A stretch of 64,000 bases of DNA, taken from Pseudo-nitzschia pungens (Eukaryota > Bacillariophyta > Bacillariophyceae > Bacillariales > Bacillariaceae). A program made the translations under genes and the position numbers. Where the stretch lies: NCBI GenBank assembly GCA_037355855.1, contig CM074766.1:1860001-1924000 (forward strand), in the 5' to 3' direction. This document shows positions 47,949 to 58,200 of this stretch, one piece after another. The notes beneath the pieces are model-generated. The model was not told the origin of the DNA and searched no databases. It was given only the letters and a program-made list of their open reading frames with translations. Position 1 is the first letter of the stretch. Every line of letters starts with the position of its first letter.

Positions 47949-48105
47949 CCAACACAACGGTTTCGATCGGGCGGAATGAAATGAAGAACTAATTCATCAT
48001 CGTTAAATTAGATAGATCAAAACGAATTTCCGACCGTTTCCCACTGGATTCAAAATCTCCAGAGAAAGTCTTTGCTCGGAGCAACAAATCATGTATGCCG
48101 CCGTA

Positions 48106-49573
48106 TTATCCTCCTCGGATCCGTCTCCAAATCTTTTGAAACAGACTCGCCTTGGCCTGAAAATCCACTTCGTCAACCAAATCTTTCCGCAGTTGTCGAA
48201 CCTCCGGAACGGACCACATCCCCGCGGATTTTTGAGCGGCCTCGAATTCCAACTCGGCTAGTTTATCGAGGTACTTGACATCGTTCCGAATGTCTTGAAT
48301 CCGTTGCGACGCATCCACGATCTCGGTTTGGAAGGCAGGCCTCGTCATCACAATGTCGTTGTTTGCGTTTTCCCTTCGTTCCGCACCGGGAGGGGGAGAG
48401 TGACAGAGGAGGTCGGGAGCTGCACTCGCGGTGCCGCCCCTCACCAGTGCCTCGGCAACGTCCGTCGGGAACAGTTGAAAGAAATGGGGGCGATACCGAA
48501 TCTTGCACAGGGCGACCTGCTGTCCTTCCAACACCGAAGAATCCTCCTCGTGGTTGCCGGCGCCGGTGCCGGTGCTAGTGATGTCGTCCGCGTAGCCTCG
48601 ACGATCGGGCACCGATTCGCCGAGCGGTTTCCGGATCTCTCGGCCCAGCAGCTGGCACGACACCATCGCGCGGTTTCGGGCCAGGCCCTCCAGGAATCGC
48701 AACGGATCGTGCGAGTCTCGCGACACGGGGGGCGAACGCACCCCGGCGACCCGCAACCCCAGGAGACCGCCGTTCCCCCCGGTGCTTCCGCCGCCGCCGC
48801 TCCGACGGGCGCCGTCCCTCGCAAAACTGCCGCCGCTCGTTGGATTGATCCTCATGAGGGATTCGAACCACGACGCGGGCAGCAGCATTCCGATCGGCGA
48901 CAGGTGCCGCACCGTGATCTGGATGGGCCCGTCGATGTTGTTGTTGTTGTTGTGGTTGTTGTATGCGGTGGTGCTCGCATCGCGATGAACCCCGATCACC
49001 CGGCAATACAACCGCCGCCTCCCGACAAAGAGCGATTTGGGAATTTCGGCGACGCTGCGGTACCGGAAAAACAGCGGGGTGTTCGAAATTCCGTAGGCCT
49101 GGGACGGGAAACGAAAGAGCCCGAATGCGCGAACCAAACGGCCCACACACATTCATACGCAGAACACACCCGACAAGGCCGGAATGCGAATCGGAGGACG
49201 CCGGTTGGTGTGAGAGCCGCCACGATCGCAATCGCGTTTCTCATTTACTCCAAACAGACACCAAACCAAACCAAACCAGACCGATCTAACGGGAGAGTGC
49301 ACTCACCGTCAACAGCGCAATGGTGGCAAACACTCCGTATCGCGCCGCTATCATGTTGTCGTTGATCAGCGCGGTGAATCGATCCATGCCTCCCCCGACG
49401 ATCCCACGGGCGGTCAATTCCGGTGGTTGCTGCTGCTGCTGCTGTTGGTCGTCGGAAACTATCGTTGTTTCATTGGCTCTAGTCGGTGTCGGTGTCGGTG
49501 TTGTTGTCGCTGTCGTTGTCGTTCCATCGTCGTTTCGGTGTTCGCCGGTCGAGAGAGCTTCGGGTTCCGACAT
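48106..49573 (-). CDS. C3orf33-like membrane-anchored protein
   Basis: Two exons: 49307-49573 and 48106-49098, with a 208-bp intron, giving 419 residues. Exon 1 has a Thr/Pro and poly-Gln N-terminus, then 'YGVFATIALL', which together with exon 2 'AYGISNTPLFFRYRSVAEIP' forms a membrane anchor followed by the entry strand of a small beta-barrel ('GRRRLYCRVIGVHRD', 'GPIQITVRHLSPIG'). That arrangement (TM, 'DIP/EIP', SNase-like fold) is what I recall for the animal C3orf33 family, whose function is poorly defined and which is reported at mitochondria or membranes. The C-terminal part has an acidic helix 'IQDIRNDVKYLDKLAELEFE'. The gene is GC-rich with poly-Asn and Gly-Ser inserts. The family call is moderate; no catalytic residues are evident. 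Confidence 0.65.
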
Positions 49574-49682
49574 TGCCTACCGTATTGCGTCGTATTGTTT
49601 TGATTTTTTTTTTGTGTTGAGGTGATCGGTGTGTTGCGGAAAGAACTCCGCGCAGCGATTGTTTGATACAGTAGTGTGGATC

Positions 49683-49683
<1 letters not shown>

Positions 49684-49712
<29 letters not shown>
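49684..49712. repeat. (GA)n microsatellite
   Basis: About 14 GA dinucleotides, 110-140 bp upstream of the C3orf33-like start codon; possibly in its 5' UTR. Confidence 0.9.
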
Positions 49713-49715
<3 letters not shown>

Positions 49716-50138
49716 ACCAATCCGAGTCGGATGGAGTGCGAATGAAGTAAGACTATGGAGGAAACAGGAAACACATACGGCACGGTAAGATTTCACTTAG
49801 GGACTTGACCACGGAAAAGATACAAGCCATAATTTTTTGCCCCATCATTCCTTATGCATCGTACGGTGAACGACGAAGAACTAGTTACGAATTTTTAGAT
49901 TACTACTACTACTACACGGTAAGCCTTACGGTCTACCCGGTAAAACCTTACCATACCGTAAACCTTATGGTACGATTCTAATTTCTAATAAGGTTTCCCT
50001 TTCATCTCAATCAGAACGAAATGATTTTCTTACTACCAGAGGTACTTCGATTTGGGAACGTTTTCTGACAGTAATGCAGACGCTTTGAGACCACGCTGTA
50101 TCATTATTCGAATATCGTGCCGGTACGTGTACACGTGT

Positions 50139-50163
50139 TGTTGTTGTTGTTGTTGTTGTTGTT
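50139..50163. repeat. (GTT)n microsatellite
   Basis: Eight GTT triplets in non-coding DNA downstream of NIT1. Confidence 0.9.
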
Positions 50164-50614
50164 ATTCATTTTGATGAAACTAATTGAGCGCGTTAGTAAC
50201 TTTCGGCAACCGTGACTGCATGGAGGAGCGTGTTGTTCCCATCGCAGTTCCGATTCCAAAAAAAGGGAGACAAGGCCATCTTATTGTGTGTCACGCACGC
50301 CGAGTGCGGGGCACAACCCGAATCTCCGATCGATCTCGGAACGATGCCCCGTAACCGAACGGGCGAGGGAACAATTGTCAAAATCGGTCGACGTTTGTTT
50401 TTCTCCAGCGTCGAGATCGATCCGGGTCCAAGCGTCAAACTTTTATTGTCTCTCGGTGTATCTGTTTGCAGCATGGAACAAGACCGAGGAGAGTTGGAAG
50501 ACCGTTCGGTGCACCTGCCGACAAATGCATCCATCCCTGTTGGGGTTTTCGAACCCAAGCAAGCAACCAAACAAGCAACCAACTCTCCATCCACTGCGTT
50601 TGTTCGTTGCATCG

Positions 50615-52296
50615 TCAAAACGTCGCGTTGGAACGATGGAGGTCGATGGGCATTCGCTCTCGAATCGAATCGATCAACCCCAAATCGATTTCCACGGTGA
50701 TGATCGACGGAGGTTCGGGTGCTTCCCCATTCTGCAGGCGGCCGGCATCCGCTTCTTCCGTCGTTGGATATCCGCCGGCATCCGCAAGGATCTTGCCCCA
50801 CGGATCCACGGCCTGGACGCATCCATTCGAACACAGGAGAGCGGTCGAAAGACACAGAAAATGAGCATCGCATCGCATCATATCGCATATCACATAACGT
50901 CACGTTGTCGTGGGTGGAACGGGGGCAGCACACCGAGCGTCACCTCCGTTCCCTTCGCGCAATTGCCAGCTCCTCCTCCACCGCACTTACCAATGAGCGC
51001 CCAAAACTGTCCCTCTTTGCATTGTGTATTCCATACTGGGCTGCTGCCAGCACGTAGCACTGGTTTTCGATGGCGCGTGCTGAGCACGGAATTTGGTACA
51101 TGGCAAAAAACAAAACAAAAACAAAACACATCAGAGATCGATTCGCGCCTCGTGGCACACGCATCCGCCCCAATCGTCCATCGGAGCGCTCGCAAAGCCC
51201 CCGAACCAAACATCACCACGAGACCAATCGCTCGCTCGATCACTCGTCCGCTCGCTCGATCACTCGCTCACTCACCTCGCAGCAGCGCGTGCCAGTGTGC
51301 CGCCCCCGTCGGCACGGTAAAGGCCGACGGCACCAGCAGGATCCGCGCCCCCATTTCTTCCACCAATCGGGTGTAGGTTTCCGGAAAGCGCAGGTCGTAG
51401 CAGATCGTGACGCCCAGTCTGCCGACGGGCGAATCGCACACCACCAGCTCGGTCCCCGGCGCCGTTGTCTTGCTTTCTCGCAGCTCGACCTTGCCGGGGA
51501 TGGACACGTCGAAGAGATGGATCTTGCGGTAGGATGCCCGGACCGTACCCTCCGAGTCCATGACGACGTGGGTGTTGTAGACCCGCGGGGGGTTCGCTTC
51601 GTCGCCGTCGAGGGGCGGGGCCCCCGCCACGTGGATACCTCCCCCGGAGATCCAGAGGCCGCTCTCCCGGGCGATGATCCGGAGGCCGTCCATCAGCGAG
51701 GGCACGGTGGGTCGGACACCGCCCGGTTGGGGGAGTTCTCCGCTGCTGGCGGTCGCACTCGCACTCGCGGTAGCACTCGCACTCGCAATCGTCGCTTTCA
51801 GAATCCGGTCCAGGGCCTCGGCGTCCTCCGATTCCTCGGCGGCGCTGCTCGACAAGCGGGCCGGGTCTTCGGCTTCCCGCAGGGTTTGCGCCGCGGATTC
51901 GCCCATGAATCCGAAGCATTCCGGCAAAAAGAGCACGGAGGCTCCCTTCGCTCTGGCCCTTCCCGCACAGACCGCAATGTCGACGAGGTTTCGAAACTTG
52001 TCCGAGGTCGAACGCAGCTGGGCAACGGCGGCGATCGGGTTTGCGGTTTCGTTTTCCGGAACGGAAACGGACGGGGATGCTCCGCTGTTGCTGCTGTTGT
52101 TGTTGCTGTTGCTGCTCGTCATGATCGTCGTCGACGTTGTCGGAACGGTGGGGCGATGAGAGGCAGCGCCGGCCGTCGTCGTCGGGGTCGTGCAGAGAGT
52201 CGAAGCGAGAATGCCGGAAGCAACGGGGAGCGGGGAAGAGAGAGTCGTTGCGATGTGCCGCGAGGTCAGTGCGGCAAGGAGAGGTCTTGTTCGCAT
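50615..52296 (-). CDS. NIT1: Carbon-nitrogen hydrolase, NIT1 type (deaminated glutathione amidase)
   Basis: The NIT1 branch hydrolyses deaminated glutathione, a repair reaction; animal and yeast proteins are cytosolic and mitochondrial. Three exons: 51276-52296, 50991-51079 and 50615-50812, giving 435 residues. The catalytic triad is visible: Glu in 'SVLFLPECFGFMG', Lys in 'SYRKIHLFDVSIPGKV' and Cys in 'GVTICYDLRFPETY'. Exon 2 is short and carries 'ARAIENQCYVLAAAQYGIHN'; exon 3 resumes with 'AVDPWGKILADAGGYP'. The N-terminal ~75 residues are Ser/Thr/Arg-rich and could target an organelle. Poly-Asn/Ser and (Ala-Ser-Ala-Thr)n inserts sit in or next to surface loops. Long open frames on the opposite strand are composition artefacts. 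Confidence 0.92.
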
Positions 52297-53027
52297 CAAT
52301 GTGGATGGTTTGCTACGGTAAGAGTTGTCAATGTAGTCCTACGCGTGCTTCAACCCAACGAGCAAATTTCGGTAGAGTAAATCAATCAAACCGGAGAGTG
52401 GAATGTTGGACGGTGGATTGTTGATGTCGTGTCTCGTGTCTCGTTTGTCGATGTCCTCTGGATTCGTCAGTCGACGACAGGATTCTCTCTCGAATCTTCG
52501 GTGAAACGGGATGTCTCTCGTCCCTTAACTCGGAATTGAATTTTTTTGGCACGAGTGTTGGTTGACGCGCTACGAAACGCGCTCGATGTGATTTCTGATA
52601 CGGTAAATTACGTGTTGATCGAATAACGGGAATGACTTTGCAATTCCAACGTCAACATACTACCGTATACCGGTAGGGGACAGTACTACTTCTACCAATT
52701 TTAACCTTACAAGTACGTCCTCGTACAATTACACGTAATAAATATTAATGAGATGTACTACTAATTTTTTTGCCGAAGTCATCGTAAAAATAATAATCTT
52801 TCAGCGGGAGAGAAGATGCACGTGTAAATTACTCGTGCTTGTGAACTTGTCATATCAACGCTTCCCGTCACAAAACAATTTTCTTGACATCAACGAGACG
52901 ATAGAACACCGAACGTCCGGAAACCGCAAACGAACAATCACAATCGGAAAGGCAACACAAACACAAACAAGAGTAACGAGCACATCACATCACATCACAG
53001 CACAGCACGGCACACCACACCACAACA
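52297..53027. promoter_or_regulatory. Divergent intergenic region between NIT1 and PTPMT1-like genes
   Basis: The 731 bp separating two divergent start codons must contain both promoters. Immediately before the PTPMT1-like ATG is a CACAT/CAGCA-rich leader (52,980-53,026). No defined element is recognised. Confidence 0.4.
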
Positions 53028-53846
53028 ATGAAACCAACCAGCAGCGACAACGCCACGGTCCCGCCGAGCATTTCTGCCGGGCAGGGGGCCTCCCCACCCG
53101 CGGCTTCGGTGACGGACTCCCTGACCACGTCGGCCACCATGCTCGTCCCCCAGATGTCCGGACTGGTCGTGAGGACGGCGCTGGGAGTCACGGTCGCCCT
53201 CTATCTCCTGAACCAGAGCCATTTGCTGCCCCGGCCCCTCGCGGCGGTGGTCAGCAGGCTCTTGTTCTATCCGACGCTGCCCATCACGGCGTCCAAGCGA
53301 ATCGGCAAGTGGGTCACGAAAATCGACGATACGCTGGTGCTGGGAGGGGCACCTCTCGGATTGCTGGACTACCCCCGGATTCTCAAGGAGGACTACGGCG
53401 TGACCGGGGTCATCAATCTGTGCGAGGAATGGCGGGGCCCCCTGAGACAGTACAAGAAACTCGGAATGGAGGAGCTCTACCTCCCCACGACGGACCACTT
53501 CGAGCCGTCCCAGGAAGACCTGATCTCCGCCCTGTCGTTTCTGGAGCGCCACGAGGCCCAGGGGAAAAAGGTCTACGTCCACTGCCGGGCCGGCCACGGG
53601 AGATCCGGGGCGGTGGCCTACGCCTGGATGCTCCTCAAGGGTGGCCCGGCCGCGCTGGCGGATCCCCGCCGGGTCAACGCCGACCTTCGAAAGCTCCGGG
53701 ACGTCCGCAAGACGCTCTGGAAACAGCCCAACCTCTCGGCGCTCCGGGATCGGCTGGTGGAGAGCAAGGGAAAGCTGGTGGACATTCGCGACGAGTTCTT
53801 TCGAAACGGCGAGGACGACGGCGAGACCAAAAAGAAGGAATTATAG
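53028..53846 (+). CDS. PTPMT1: PTPMT1-like dual-specificity phosphatase
   Basis: PTPMT1 dephosphorylates phosphatidylglycerophosphate in mitochondria, a step of cardiolipin synthesis. The single exon encodes 272 residues. The N-terminus (about 1-60) has a hydrophobic stretch 'TALGVTVALYLL' that could anchor or target the protein. 'SRLLFYPTLPI' and 'IDDTLVLGGAP' match the start of the PTPMT1 domain; then 'YGVTGVINLCEEWRGPLRQY', 'GMEELYLPTTDHFEPS' with the general-acid Asp, and the CX5R loop 'VYVHCRAGHGRSGAVAYAWM' near residues 184-203. An Arg/Lys-rich tail follows. PTP-like plant and algal homologues share this loop. The substrate is inferred from family membership. Confidence 0.85.
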   Translation: MKPTSSDNATVPPSISAGQGASPPAASVTDSLTTSATMLVPQMSGLVVRTALGVTVALYLLNQSHLLPRPLAAVVSRLLFYPTLPITASKRIGKWVTKIDDTLVLGGAPLGLLDYPRILKEDYGVTGVINLCEEWRGPLRQYKKLGMEELYLPTTDHFEPSQEDLISALSFLERHEAQGKKVYVHCRAGHGRSGAVAYAWMLLKGGPAALADPRRVNADLRKLRDVRKTLWKQPNLSALRDRLVESKGKLVDIRDEFFRNGEDDGETKKKEL

Positions 53847-54504
53847 ACCGGGAGAATGGATTGGCAATGGCGACGGCGACGGCGACGACTCGGTGCACGT
53901 CACATCGGTTCGACACATCCATCTCTTGCGGTTGGTGTTGCTGTTTCTGTTGCGTCGTGGAATCGGGCTTCGGGATCGGAGACCGCGGGCTACGGATGGC
54001 CGTTTTGGAAATTGTGCGGATCCATCGCGCGGTGCAACGAAGGACCGGAATACAAGGGGAAACGGTACTTACCGCGAAACCAAACCGAACGGAACTCAAA
54101 GGAATGCGCAACGTTCCAAAGGATTCGGTGCGGAAGGATGGGATTTTTAGGATTCTATTAGAGACCGTGTAAGATATTTAGAGCCGACCCGTTGTCCAAA
54201 TTCCATTCGCTTTCGTGGTATCCTCTCGATAGCGAGCTTTTCCACCATGGTTTGGGCTGCCGCAGCCACGACTGTTGACTGTAACGAAAAAGTAAGGTTA
54301 CAGCAATAGCAACAGTTTGGGACAGAACTGTGCATGTCCCTTTTCATTATTATTATTTATATACCGGTGCGTACAGTAATCTTACTTTTGTTTATTGTTA
54401 TTGTTATTGGATATAATATAGAATATTCGTACCAATCCTAATTCTAATAATAATACTTAGACTCGGGGTCGTCCCTCGGTGCCGCGGCGATCGCTTGTTC
54501 CGTT
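53847..54504. other. Intergenic between convergent PTPMT1-like and SOUL genes
   Basis: Contains 3' flanks only. A GC-rich start (gcgacggcgacggcgacg) gives way to AT-rich DNA after about 54,280, with an 'aagtaaggttaca' word and an AT-rich TTATTATT run. Confidence 0.5.
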
Positions 54505-55905
54505 TCATTTTTCCTCTTCCACTATCCGCACGGAAACCTCGTTCAGGCGGCGCCACGGAACCGTGAACGGATCGTTGTACTGCGCCAGGCTGTCCGTGTT
54601 GGCGACGGCTTTCCACCCGGAACCGAGCCTCGAAACCGCCGCCATCAATTCCTTTCGGCGCCTCTCGACCTCCTTCCTGGAGGCGTAGCCCCCGAACATC
54701 AGCACCGCCCGGTCCTCGCTCTCCTTTTCCTGCAGGGTCACGCCGCTTCCCTCGAGCGGCAGGGGGGCCCTGGACAGATTGTCCGATCCCCAAAAATCGG
54801 ACGGCAGGACGAACTCCATCTGCCGGTCGTCGTCGTCGTCGATCGCCACCGGTGGTTGGGTGGTAAAGACGGGCGTCGTCATCTTCATCGCCGCGGATTG
54901 GTCGTTCTTGCCAAAGAGGTACCCCGCCAGCGCTCCGAACGAGCTGGCGCCCTTCAGCTCGGGAGAACCCAGCTTTTGGTCGGTCTTGGCCGAATCGCTC
55001 GGCCGCGGTTTGGACATGGACACGGCGCACACCGAGTAGGGCTTGTAGCGGCGAATCTCCACGTTCTTCGCCAGGCGGTGGTTGTTCGACGAAGCGTCCC
55101 TGCCCGATGCAATCACGTCGTAGTCGGGGGTTTCGAGTCCCTCCGGCCTGCAGGAGGTCAGATCGGTGGCGCTCTCCTTCGAGGCAATGGCGGCTTTCTT
55201 TTCCAGGGCCACGATGGCGGGATCGCCGCGGCTCCCGAAAAAGCGCCGGCGCTTGCTTTCGTCGTCGGCCGCTTCGCTCCCGGCTTCCTCCGCCGAGAGC
55301 GATCGCACCAGGGACACGAGGGCCCGCCGCCTGCGCTGCAGCTTGCTCGCGACGGTGTCGTTCTCCTCGTCGGCGTTCGCCGCCGGGGGCGTGATCCGGT
55401 CGAGGGTTCGGCGCAGGACCTGCATTCGCGCCCGGCGAGAAAACCGAGCCAGGGGACGGAATTTCGTCCAGATGGGCAGCCTGGCATCGGGGCCGAGGGC
55501 GAGCAGATTGTTGAGAAAGTCTTCCTGGCATTCGATGGTGTATTCCCCGCTCTCTCTCATCTCGGTTATCTTGGACAAGAGACGCAAAGAAGCGCCGGTA
55601 GAATTCCGGTGCACGGCGTCTTGCAACACGTCGAAGAACAGCTCGCTTTCGTACCGGATCGATGCGGTTTCGTCGTTCCCGTTATCGGTGTTTTCGTTCG
55701 GGCTTGTTTCGGTGCCTTCAGCCACCGCGTCCAGCCCGGGAGAAATTCGGTGATGCACTCTCGGATGCGGCCGTTCCGGTCTCCTTGACAAACCGCCACC
55801 GTTTCTCGATGATTCCGTTGAGGGGCGTGCAAACGACAAGACGGGGTCGCACAGGTTGGCTGCTACGAGGCAGTAGAGCCCGACAAGGAATGTTTTGTAC
55901 GCCAT
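54505..55905 (-). CDS. SOUL heme-binding-family protein, probably plastid-targeted
   Basis: Single exon, 466 residues. Residues 1-24 form a signal peptide (MAYKTFLVGLYCLVAANLC) that ends in 'VLSFARPS', resembling the Ala-Phe cleavage motif of diatom plastid presequences. Residues ~80-250 are helical and charged with no domain recognised. The SOUL domain covers about 265-460: 'TPDYDVIASGRDASSNNHRL', 'VEIRRYKPYSVCAVSM', a Gly/Ala loop 'GALAGYLFGKNDQSAAMKMT' with 'TTPVFTTQP', 'MEFVLPSDFW' and 'NDPFTVPWRRLNEVSVRI'. SOUL proteins bind haem or tetrapyrroles; a role in plastid tetrapyrrole traffic is plausible but inferred. Poly-Asp and basic inserts extend surface loops. Plastid targeting rests on the short motif only. 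Confidence 0.85.
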   Translation of the reverse strand: MAYKTFLVGLYCLVAANLCDPVLSFARPSTESSRNGGGLSRRPERPHPRVHHRISPGLDAVAEGTETSPNENTDNGNDETASIRYESELFFDVLQDAVHRNSTGASLRLLSKITEMRESGEYTIECQEDFLNNLLALGPDARLPIWTKFRPLARFSRRARMQVLRRTLDRITPPAANADEENDTVASKLQRRRRALVSLVRSLSAEEAGSEAADDESKRRRFFGSRGDPAIVALEKKAAIASKESATDLTSCRPEGLETPDYDVIASGRDASSNNHRLAKNVEIRRYKPYSVCAVSMSKPRPSDSAKTDQKLGSPELKGASSFGALAGYLFGKNDQSAAMKMTTPVFTTQPPVAIDDDDDRQMEFVLPSDFWGSDNLSRAPLPLEGSGVTLQEKESEDRAVLMFGGYASRKEVERRRKELMAAVSRLGSGWKAVANTDSLAQYNDPFTVPWRRLNEVSVRIVEEEK

Positions 55906-58200
55906 GCCGAAAACAAATTACTTCGTACAACGAATTTCGATTTTTGTTCTGTGTTGTGAAAGCGAATTATTTATTCCCCCAACAGTGATCTCAGCGCATT
56001 CTGCGAACTGGTGCCGTATTTCCACACTCCGATCAGGTGAGCAGAGCTATCCTACGCTGAGCTGAGCTGAGGTGTCGAACCATAATATTATCGTACGGTA
56101 CGAATCGGTTCGTCGAGGTTGCTTACCAGGTACCCGTGAAAAACTAAAATGAATCACGTCGGAGTGACAGATTGTTGCCTCACTATCTGACCAAATACCT
56201 CCTCCCAGTAACGGAAACCTCCTCAACGAAAGTTACAACCTATTCGTAAACACTATAAACCGACTGTTTGCAACAACTCCTGTTGAAATCAGTGACTTAC
56301 ATCCATAGCTTTGGCCCCCTGTAGTTAGTGGTTTTTTCGAAAAATTGCCAAAAATTGATCCATCATGGTTAATGTAGACACTGGTACATTTTCTACACGC
56401 GACCATACAATCGAGTGACAGCATCTTGACGTCTGAAAATTGTTGTTCTTTGTATGTATGTACCATACGGTATAAATCATAATAATAATATTATCATGTT
56501 CTTTCGACTGCGCGCAAGCTGGGAAACCATGCACGCAAGCCGAAAAACTATGCCGGCTCGATGCTGTCACTCGAAAACACACAATTTTCGGCCCAATTTC
56601 TGTATTCGAGAGCTTACTAAGGGAAGAATAAGCAAGGTTGTTTAAAAGTGAATATAGAGCATTGTAGAGTAGAGTGTTAGCTAACAGAGGATGTCTTTAC
56701 TTTGAACAGAGGTGGTGTATGCAAGGAGATATTCCAAAAAGCAAAGATGCTGTCACTCGACATGATTCATTATGGTAAACGTGATTCATTATAGTTTTTC
56801 ACGGGTACCGTAATTACCCAGTAAAAGACAAAGGCCTCTATCTCGGTTGGATCAACTGCTCGATACGGCCTAAGACTTACCGTAAGGTTAACTTACTGCG
56901 AGCGGTGACACCTCTTGATTGAGTTCATGATCAGAGGATCTTTTTCGCTTGCGTGCTCGTGAGCTCTGACTCGTTATCATCTCTTTTCAGCAGATGATGA
57001 TGGTGATAACGACTGAATGGCACTGGTATTCGTATTGCTATGAATGCGACGATTTATCACAGTGTACGTTAGGTATGGTTCTGTTACAGTACCGGTACGT
57101 CCTCCTCCTCAGGGTAATTTACTTCGTACGTACGATTATGACATACCGGTAAGACTACTGACACATATCTGAAGTTCGAAGTAGGATCTTACGCAGAAGT
57201 AATTACGGGAAGTAAAAACCTTACGAACGTACGTAATTGTGATGTGTGACTTCCGGCTAGTAGTTAGGTTTACTGTACTTACATGTATGTACTGTTTACT
57301 CGTAGACTTTCTGCTAGGAAAGGAATACGTCGAACCGAATCAATCGGAGAAGACGGCTTGAAGATAAAAACATATTATGAATGCCGTTTGAGGAGCACAA
57401 GTAATAATATTTCTTTGAAACAGAGAGACTTACACGTAGTGAAATAGCTACTTTATCATTAGAAACTGGTCATACTCGAGAAGATAAATACGGATCTTCA
57501 ACCTTACTGCTTAAACAATACTACGGATCTTCAACCTTACTACTTAAACAGTACAGTATTTCGGAATCCCCATCGCAAGTACGTGTAAGGGTACGGTACT
57601 TGTTGCAGCTCCTATTGTACGATTACAAGTAATACAGTAAGTGTTACTCAGTACTCGTACATAGTAAGATCTAGCAAGTATCAAGACTTCGTCATGCGTA
57701 GTAAGTTACGGAACCAGAAACTACTGGTACGTACGTGTGATTCTCAGTAAGAGGAGTATCGTCTCGCGGTTTGTCCGAAGACGACCCACGAGAAAAGGGT
57801 TTAACAATACCGGTACATAAGCATTAAAATCGTGCACAATCACTTTGAACGCATTCAAAAGTACACGTGCAAATATCCGTGGTAACCTTACTCGTTGCCC
57901 CTCTCAAAATGGATTAACAAGATTGAAGACAGACGTTCAACGTTGTCAGCAATTGTGAGTGGAACACGGAACTCAGAGTCCCCCCCTTTGTTCAGTCGGG
58001 GAAAAGATCCTTTTCATCGGAGTTGCAACGGCATCCCGAACAAAGTGATCAGCCAAGGACAGCACGCAACAACATCGAATCTCGGCCCCGAGGACATAAT
58101 TTGACCCACACCGATAAACTACAGCGTGCGTTGGGACAGCTTGGTTTGAACAAAAATAAATAGTCGTAGCCAACCTATTCCGCTGCAAAAGAACTGCAAG
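55906..58200. other. Intergenic between SOUL and GH72 genes
   Basis: About 2.3 kb with no supportable gene. It includes a two-copy 33-bp tandem repeat 'tacggatcttcaaccttact' at 57,489-57,554, a 'gctgagctgag' run near 56,057 and dense GTA/TAC words at 57,060-57,300. The DNA upstream of the GH72 start was read for a signal-peptide exon and none was found. Confidence 0.5.

Larger units (their letters stand above)
49574..50614. other. Intergenic between NIT1 and the C3orf33-like gene
   Basis: Holds the C3orf33-like promoter and the NIT1 3' end. Two microsatellites are present: (GA)n at 49,684-49,712 and (GTT)n at 50,139-50,163. A cluster of GTA/TAC words with foldbacks lies at 49,915-49,975. Long open frames on both strands (50193-50933, 50212-50700) are GC-rich shadows. 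Confidence 0.55.

Noticed and set aside
48295..52380. Long plus-strand open frames at 48295-49365, 50288-51376 and 51070-52380
   Set aside because: They are antisense to well-supported GC-rich genes (C3orf33-like, NIT1), are Arg/Pro/Gly-rich and show no domain, as expected for shadow frames in GC-rich DNA.
48106..55905. Horizontal transfer of the GC-rich block from bacteria
   Set aside because: The genes belong to eukaryotic families and two of them have spliceosomal introns; regional composition is a simpler explanation.
57895..58104. Upstream exon or gene before GH72, with 'LGPEDII' resembling the GH72 start
   Set aside because: The similarity is only a few residues, the frame has no ATG start and no signal peptide, and no splice pair joins it convincingly.
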